From a virus, in IMG/VR virus record IMGVR_UViG_3300044972_000129, positions 1 through 29,461 of that record: DNA of 29,461 nucleotides; one strand, given 5' to 3'. This document shows, piece after piece, positions 28,251 through 29,461 of this stretch; the first letter of the stretch is position 1; every line of letters begins with the position of its first letter. Made by a program: the position numbers and the translations under genes. Under the pieces are notes generated by a model. It saw nothing but the letters and a program-made list of their open reading frames with translations. It was not told the origin of the DNA and did no database searches.

Positions 28251-28859
28251 TTAAAGTGATTGCAACATACTAATCAAATCGGGGTGGGGATAAACATCAA
28301 TTTTATCTGCACGAACTGAGTTATGAGTGAACACTCCGTTCTTGCCTGACAATGCTCTTTTTGTCACCGACCAAATATCCTCGTGATAAGTTAGGTCAAT
28401 GCCGTATTTCTCACGCCACAACAACAACAATTCTTTGACTGATGCGATTTGTTCTTTTGTGTAGTTCTCAAAATAGGTGAATCCCTTGTATGGCTTATCA
28501 AGTTTGCACACATCTTTGACTTCTTTGCCTACATAATTGATGAACTTGCCGTTCTTCTCTACCAAGTATCCCCAATTACAAATCTCAATCCCGATGGATG
28601 TCTTGTCAAGTTTGGTGAATGGCAATCCTTTGAAGTGAGCAGATTTCAAACCTAAGTGATACGCCCAATACTTTGACGAGAACCCTTGCACGATTTCACC
28701 CGTGCGACTTATCGTAATGGCGGTTGCGATATTTACTGGATCAGCATCCCAAAATTGAAAGGTTGCAACTCCATCACCACCTCCAGCAGTATGATGCAAG
28801 TAAACTTGTGACTTTGGAGATTCCTCTTTGTAGAATCCGTTAAACTTAACTTGTTTCAT
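28251..28859 (-). CDS. N-acetylmuramoyl-L-alanine amidase endolysin (Amidase_2)
   Basis: I start at ATG 28859 (MKQVKFNGFYKEESPKSQVY, 202 residues), because the frame upstream overlaps the holin-like gene and looks random. The Amidase_2 fold shows YLHHTAGGG (first zinc His), the helix TSIGIEICNWGYLV, and THNSVRADKIDVYPHP (second zinc His and the third ligand region). It should cleave the amide bond between muramic acid and the peptide in the cell wall. No signal peptide or cell-wall binding domain is seen, so release likely depends on the holin-like proteins encoded just upstream. Confidence 0.85.
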   Translation of the reverse strand: MKQVKFNGFYKEESPKSQVYLHHTAGGGDGVATFQFWDADPVNIATAITISRTGEIVQGFSSKYWAYHLGLKSAHFKGLPFTKLDKTSIGIEICNWGYLVEKNGKFINYVGKEVKDVCKLDKPYKGFTYFENYTKEQIASVKELLLLWREKYGIDLTYHEDIWSVTKRALSGKNGVFTHNSVRADKIDVYPHPDLISMLQSL

Positions 28860-29049
28860 CGGTGAAGAAGTTTGTGATGAACTTTCCAGCTCCACCAGCG
28901 ATGCCGATAATCAACATCAACTTTGGGTGGTCAAGGTTCAAACCAGCAACAAACAACGATGCTCCGGCAATGGAATCACCAAGCACTCTGAATCGTTTTG
29001 GTGTAGGTTCAAAATAACCTTTTATCCTTGTCCTCTTTTTGGTTTCCAC
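28846..29049 (-). CDS. Holin-like small membrane protein
   Basis: The 67-residue protein starts with GTG at 29049. After a basic N-terminus (METKKRTRIKGYFEPTPKRF) it has two short hydrophobic segments (LGDSIAGASLFVAGLNL and KLMLIIGIAGGAGKFITNFF), which is the two-segment pattern of a type II holin. It overlaps the amidase start by 14 bp and lies in the lysis cassette. The 'PTPKRFRVLGDS' phrase recurs in small membrane proteins of Bacteroidota phages. A holin role is inferred. Confidence 0.6.
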   Translation of the reverse strand: METKKRTRIKGYFEPTPKRFRVLGDSIAGASLFVAGLNLDHPKLMLIIGIAGGAGKFITNFFTDETS

Positions 29050-29138
29050 GATTTGTGTTTGTTGATGTGCTTGGTATGTCTGCGGAGCTTATTCTTTGGC
29101 TTCGCTCTGAATGTGCTGATGTTAGTTGCCTTTGCCAT
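29022..29138 (-). CDS. 38-residue strongly basic protein
   Basis: The frame runs from ATG 29138 to a stop at 29022-29024. The product begins MAKATNISTFRAKPKNKLRR and is packed with Lys, Arg and His to its end (GQG). A similar short basic protein with the phrase 'fR.KPk.K...' and a GQG end recurs in Bacteroidota phages, so this looks like a real conserved mini-gene rather than chance. It overlaps the 64-residue holin-like gene by 17 bp and the next holin-like gene by 28 bp. It may bind nucleic acid or be a virion peptide; function is unknown. Confidence 0.6.
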   Translation of the reverse strand: MAKATNISTFRAKPKNKLRRHTKHINKHKSWKPKRGQG

Positions 29139-29316
29139 CTATCGCATCAATTTTCTTTGCGTAGTAACGAATCGCAAACAAACCCGAAACAATACCAACA
29201 AGAGCCAAGACAAGTGCAAACACAGGTTGCCAAGTGTTCGCAAAGTGCAGAACTGCCGAACTGCCTGAGATAGCCGTTGCAATGGCTGCCGTTGTATCAT
29301 TGTCAAAGTGTTTCAT
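29122..29316 (-). CDS. Holin-like small membrane protein
   Basis: The 64-residue protein has two hydrophobic segments (AAIATAISGSSAVLHFA and FALVLALVGIVSGLFAIRYY) and a charged C-terminus (AKKIDAIDGKGN). This is a class II holin-like topology. It starts one base after the stop of the edge-cut gene and is followed by the basic mini-gene, a second holin-like gene and the amidase. It would control permeabilisation of the inner membrane at lysis. Confidence 0.6.
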   Translation of the reverse strand: MKHFDNDTTAAIATAISGSSAVLHFANTWQPVFALVLALVGIVSGLFAIRYYAKKIDAIDGKGN

Positions 29317-29461
29317 TATTCAGTGGGCGGAAAAGGTGGTGATGGTGGTGGGATGTATTCGGCTTGTGGTAAGGTGAGAACCCAAGCGTATTGTGATGCT
29401 TGAACTTCGGGTTTGTCTTGGTCAGACAAAAACAAAAACCAAGTTCCGTCAATATCAGCAA
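29316..29461 (-). CDS. C-terminal part of a gene cut by the window edge
   Basis: The frame enters the window at 29461 and stops at 29316-29318, giving 47 codons after a partial one. The product ends DGTWFLFLSDQDKPEVQASQ, QYAWVLTLPQAEYIPPPSPP and FPPTE, a Pro-rich tail. On its own no family is recognised. If position 1 is joined to position 29461 it continues in frame from the gene at 1-286, giving one protein of about 143 residues. It abuts the holin-like gene by one base. Confidence 0.6.
   Translation of the reverse strand, partial: ADIDGTWFLFLSDQDKPEVQASQYAWVLTLPQAEYIPPPSPPFPPTE

Noticed and set aside
1-29461. tRNA, rRNA, integrase or transposase genes
   Set aside because: No cloverleaf, rRNA segment, or recombinase motif was seen on either strand by eye; a tRNA search program was not available.

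Overview
The window reads as a phage (or nearly complete prophage-type) genome from a member of the Bacteroidota. Every convincing gene lies on the minus strand, genes are packed with 1-50 bp overlaps, start codons mostly lack a Shine-Dalgarno sequence, and the two best promoters match the Bacteroidota pattern TTTG-N20-TAnnTTTG. A siphovirus-like set of hallmark genes is present once each: portal, large terminase, major capsid protein, prohead protease, tape measure, tail assembly chaperone with a frameshift site, tail-tip proteins and an amidase endolysin. No integrase, tRNA, rRNA, CRISPR array or transposon was seen.

Layout in the direction of transcription (right to left). 29461-28251: end of an edge-cut gene, two small holin-like membrane proteins, a tiny basic protein and an amidase. 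28233-22882: portal with a fused MuF-like tail, head-tail connector, tail terminator candidate, membrane protein, metallophosphoesterase, DUF3310 protein, a spanin-like protein and a gp10-like protein. 22865-22834: a canonical promoter. 22825-20376: HTH regulator, ERF annealase, YqaJ exonuclease and several small proteins. 20394-20263: a second canonical promoter running into an intrinsic terminator just ahead of a homing endonuclease gene. 20251-16610: homing HNH endonuclease, replisome organiser, DnaB helicase, C5 cytosine methyltransferase and a stand-alone DnaA domain IV protein. 16540-14264: sigma-like protein, small proteins, HNH endonuclease, small terminase candidate. 14267-12538: two glycosyltransferases. 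12547-10598: large terminase and tail assembly chaperone. 10597-10283: a noncoding control region with a phased array of TGCAC boxes and other repeats. 10282-1: tail-tip proteins, tape measure, protease, scaffold-like protein, major capsid protein, tail tube candidate, a terminator, and tail-fibre-like proteins.

The two partial genes at the window ends join in frame if position 1 is linked to position 29461. In that circular view all structural and lysis genes (14.8 kb leftwards through the junction to 22.9 kb) form one late block and the replication genes form one early block that starts at the 22865 promoter. I therefore think the window is probably a whole circularly permuted genome, but this is inference.

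The features most worth following are the phased TGCAC array together with a phage DnaA domain IV protein (possible origin), the promoter-leader-terminator unit in front of the replication genes (possible attenuator or small RNA), the long second reading frame inside the methyltransferase gene, and the ten-T frameshift site in the tail chaperone gene.
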